NCBI RefSeq assembly: GCF_003144195.1
Contig: NW_020290137.1
Coordinates: 1-32,322 of the forward strand
DNA from: Ceraceosorus guamensis
Taxonomy: Eukaryota; Basidiomycota; Exobasidiomycetes; Ceraceosorales; Ceraceosoraceae
DNA: 32,322 bases
Direction of reading: 5' to 3'
Of the stretch, positions 31,020 through 32,322 are shown piece by piece. Made by a program: the position numbers and the translations under genes. Within the stretch, counting starts at the first letter, position 1. Every line of letters starts with the position of its first letter. Under the pieces are notes generated by a model. The model saw only the letters and a program-made list of their open reading frames with translations. It did not search any database and had not been told where the DNA came from.

Positions 31020-31870
31020 CAAATCGACTTGTTGACGCGAGTCGACGCGGTTGGTTGACTGCAGTCAGTCGAGTCAGAAAGGCGATCCACTCAATTCAAA
31101 GCAGTCGATTCGGGATGGGTTCGAGGGAATTGAGTCAGTTGACTCGATTCAAAGCAGCCAACTCAGAATTGACTCGAGTCAATTGGCCGCAGTCAATCGA
31201 GTACTTTGACGCGAGTCAATGCAGTCAATCAACTCGAATCAACCATTCACAGGATTCAATGAAGTCGATTGACTCGAGTAAATGCATTCAATCAAGTCAA
31301 ATCAATCCTGGGCATCAAGCCCATTGACTCGAGTCAATTTTCGAATCACGAATGCAGTCAAGTGAGTCAATCCAGTCACTTGACTTGGGTCAATCGAGTC
31401 TATCACGTGAAGCTGACTCGAGTCAATGATCCAGTCAATCAAGTCAATCGAGGCAGTCCAGTCAGTCAATTGAGTCAACTGAGGCAGTCAATCGAGTCAG
31501 TCAATCAAGTCGATCACGTGGTAAGGCGAGTCAATTCAGTCAATTGGGGGAGTCAATATGCGTTAATCGAGTCAATCGAGGCAGTCAATCACGTGATCGC
31601 CGCGAGTCATCCAGTCAATCGAGGCAGTCAATTGAGTCAATCACGTGATTGCTGCAAGTCAATGCAGTCAATTGAGGCAGTCAATTGAGTCAATCACGTG
31701 ATTGCTGCAAGTCAATGCAGTCAATGGAGGCAGTCAATTCAGTCAAGTCAGTCAATTGAGTCAGTCAATTGAGTCAATCGAGTCAGTCAATCGATTCAAT
31801 TGAGTCAGTCAAGGCAGTCAATTGAGTCAGTCAATCGAGTCAATCGAGTCAATTGGGTCAATCATTGAAT
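31020..31870. repeat. Subtelomeric GAGTCAAT/CAGTCAAT array
   Basis: About 850 nt built almost wholly from variants of GAGTCAAT, CAGTCAAT and GAGGCAGTCAAT. The left part (to about 31440) mixes both orientations and so contains palindromes; the right part runs in one orientation only. TCACGTG sites recur at 31403, 31514, 31589, 31641 and 31694. A clear 52-53-nt higher-order unit is present at 31589-31746. The word TGAGTCA, the AP-1/Gcn4-type site, occurs at least eight times. It codes for nothing recognisable. Confidence 0.85.
31589..31746. repeat. 52-53-nt tandem repeat unit with CACGTG
   Basis: Three successive units start with TCACGTGAT at 31589, 31641 and 31694. The second and third are almost identical (TCACGTGATTGCTGCAAG, then AATGCAGTCAAT...); the first has diverged (GATCGCCGCGAG). 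Confidence 0.85.
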
Positions 31871-31899
31871 CACTAAGTCACTTCAACGCAATTTATCAC

Positions 31900-32227
31900 G
31901 CAAAGCTCACTCGAGTCTCATCACGGCCAACCAATTGCGACAAGGTTAGTGCGCAAAATGAGAGGCAGGTGATGAAGAGGCAAAAGGAAGTCAGTGCGTG
32001 TAAATGAGAGAGCTGAGAGGAGAGAGGGACAGTCAGTTGATGAGGGTGATAATGAAGCAAGCAAAGGGAAGAGCAGGGCAGTCAAGCAATGAGAAAGTGA
32101 GCAGTTAGTGCAAGTAAATAAGAGAGTATGGGGTGATGCAGAGCAGTGAAGGGAGAGGTGGTTTGGGCAACTAACAGTCAGTAAATGAGAGAGTTTTGAG
32201 GCAATTGACAGTCAGTAAATGAGAGAT
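31900..32227. repeat. Purine-rich telomere-proximal stretch with CAGTCAGTAAATGAGAGA repeats
   Basis: A G/A-rich strand with recurring AAATGAGAGAG and AAATAAGAGAG words (near 32000, 32115, 32184 and 32217). The block CAGTCAGTAAATGAGAGA occurs twice close to the telomeric units. No gene is supported. Confidence 0.7.
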
Positions 32228-32247
32228 TTAGGGTTAGGGTTAGGGTT
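32228..32247 (+). repeat. Interstitial telomeric repeat, (TTAGGG)3
   Basis: Three TTAGGG units plus a partial one, with the G-rich strand running toward the right end, as expected if the chromosome end lies to the right. Another 75 nt of non-telomeric DNA follow (with an isolated AATAGGGTTT), so this is not the terminal tract itself. Confidence 0.85.
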
Positions 32248-32322
32248 ACAAGGGGGTCCCCAATAGGGTTTTTGGAGTTTGTGTTATAGGCATCTAGAGA
32301 GGGCTGAGGGAAGCCAGCTGGT

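Noticed and set aside
31589-31746. Possible CRISPR-like array
   Set aside because: The repeats are contiguous diverged copies without unique spacers, the host is a eukaryote and there are no cas genes.
31055-32007. Three plus-strand open frames of 61-139 codons in the subtelomeric array
   Set aside because: They are translations of GAGTCAAT-type repeats (Val-Asn-Gln/Ser-Gln patterns) with no start context, family resemblance or codon signal.

Overview
The window looks like one end of a chromosome arm from a fungus, most likely a basidiomycete and perhaps one of the Ustilaginomycotina (smut relatives). The reasons are many short introns (about 45-320 nt) with GTGAGT-type donors, recognisable fungal gene families (Tao3/Mor2, a Sad1-type SUN protein, IST1, a histidine acid phosphatase), TTAGGG-type telomeric repeats near the right end, and GC-rich, microsatellite-rich DNA. 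The lineage is inference, not a database match. All gene models were assembled by hand: exons were joined at GT/AG sites where reading phase and family similarity agreed, and none is backed by transcripts.

Layout, left to right. IST1 (minus, 89-1555, five exons including a 14-nt micro-exon) is divergent from a membrane-anchored histidine acid phosphatase (plus, 2531-4720, five exons). That gene converges on a PHYHD1-type phytanoyl-CoA dioxygenase (minus, 4978-6928, three exons). The dioxygenase shares a 451-nt divergent promoter with a 3-hydroxyacyl-CoA dehydrogenase (plus, 7380-8503, three exons), making a two-gene lipid-oxidation pair. A metallo-beta-lactamase-fold protein with an N-terminal CxxC pair follows (plus, 9205-10316), then a five-exon secreted protein of unknown function (plus, 10946-13385). 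Next come a SUN-domain nuclear-envelope protein (minus, 13699-16000), a small conserved helix-hairpin-helix protein (plus, 17386-18238) and the very large morphogenesis scaffold TAO3/Mor2/Furry (minus, 18374-26778, 2702 residues). A single-exon multi-pass membrane protein of unknown function (plus, 28925-30550) is the last gene.

From about 31 kb to the right edge the DNA is subtelomere-like. It holds an array of GAGTCAAT/CAGTCAAT words with embedded CACGTG sites and perfect palindromes, then a purine-rich stretch, then three TTAGGG units oriented toward the right end. GAGTC/GACTC words are also enriched on the other side of the membrane-protein gene (about 26.8-28.1 kb), so that gene sits inside repeat-rich, telomere-proximal DNA.

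The most unusual pattern is in the introns. Many carry microsatellites that start at or next to the splice donor or acceptor and whose unit resembles the splice-site sequence itself. No transposon, virus-like element, tRNA, rRNA or CRISPR array was found.
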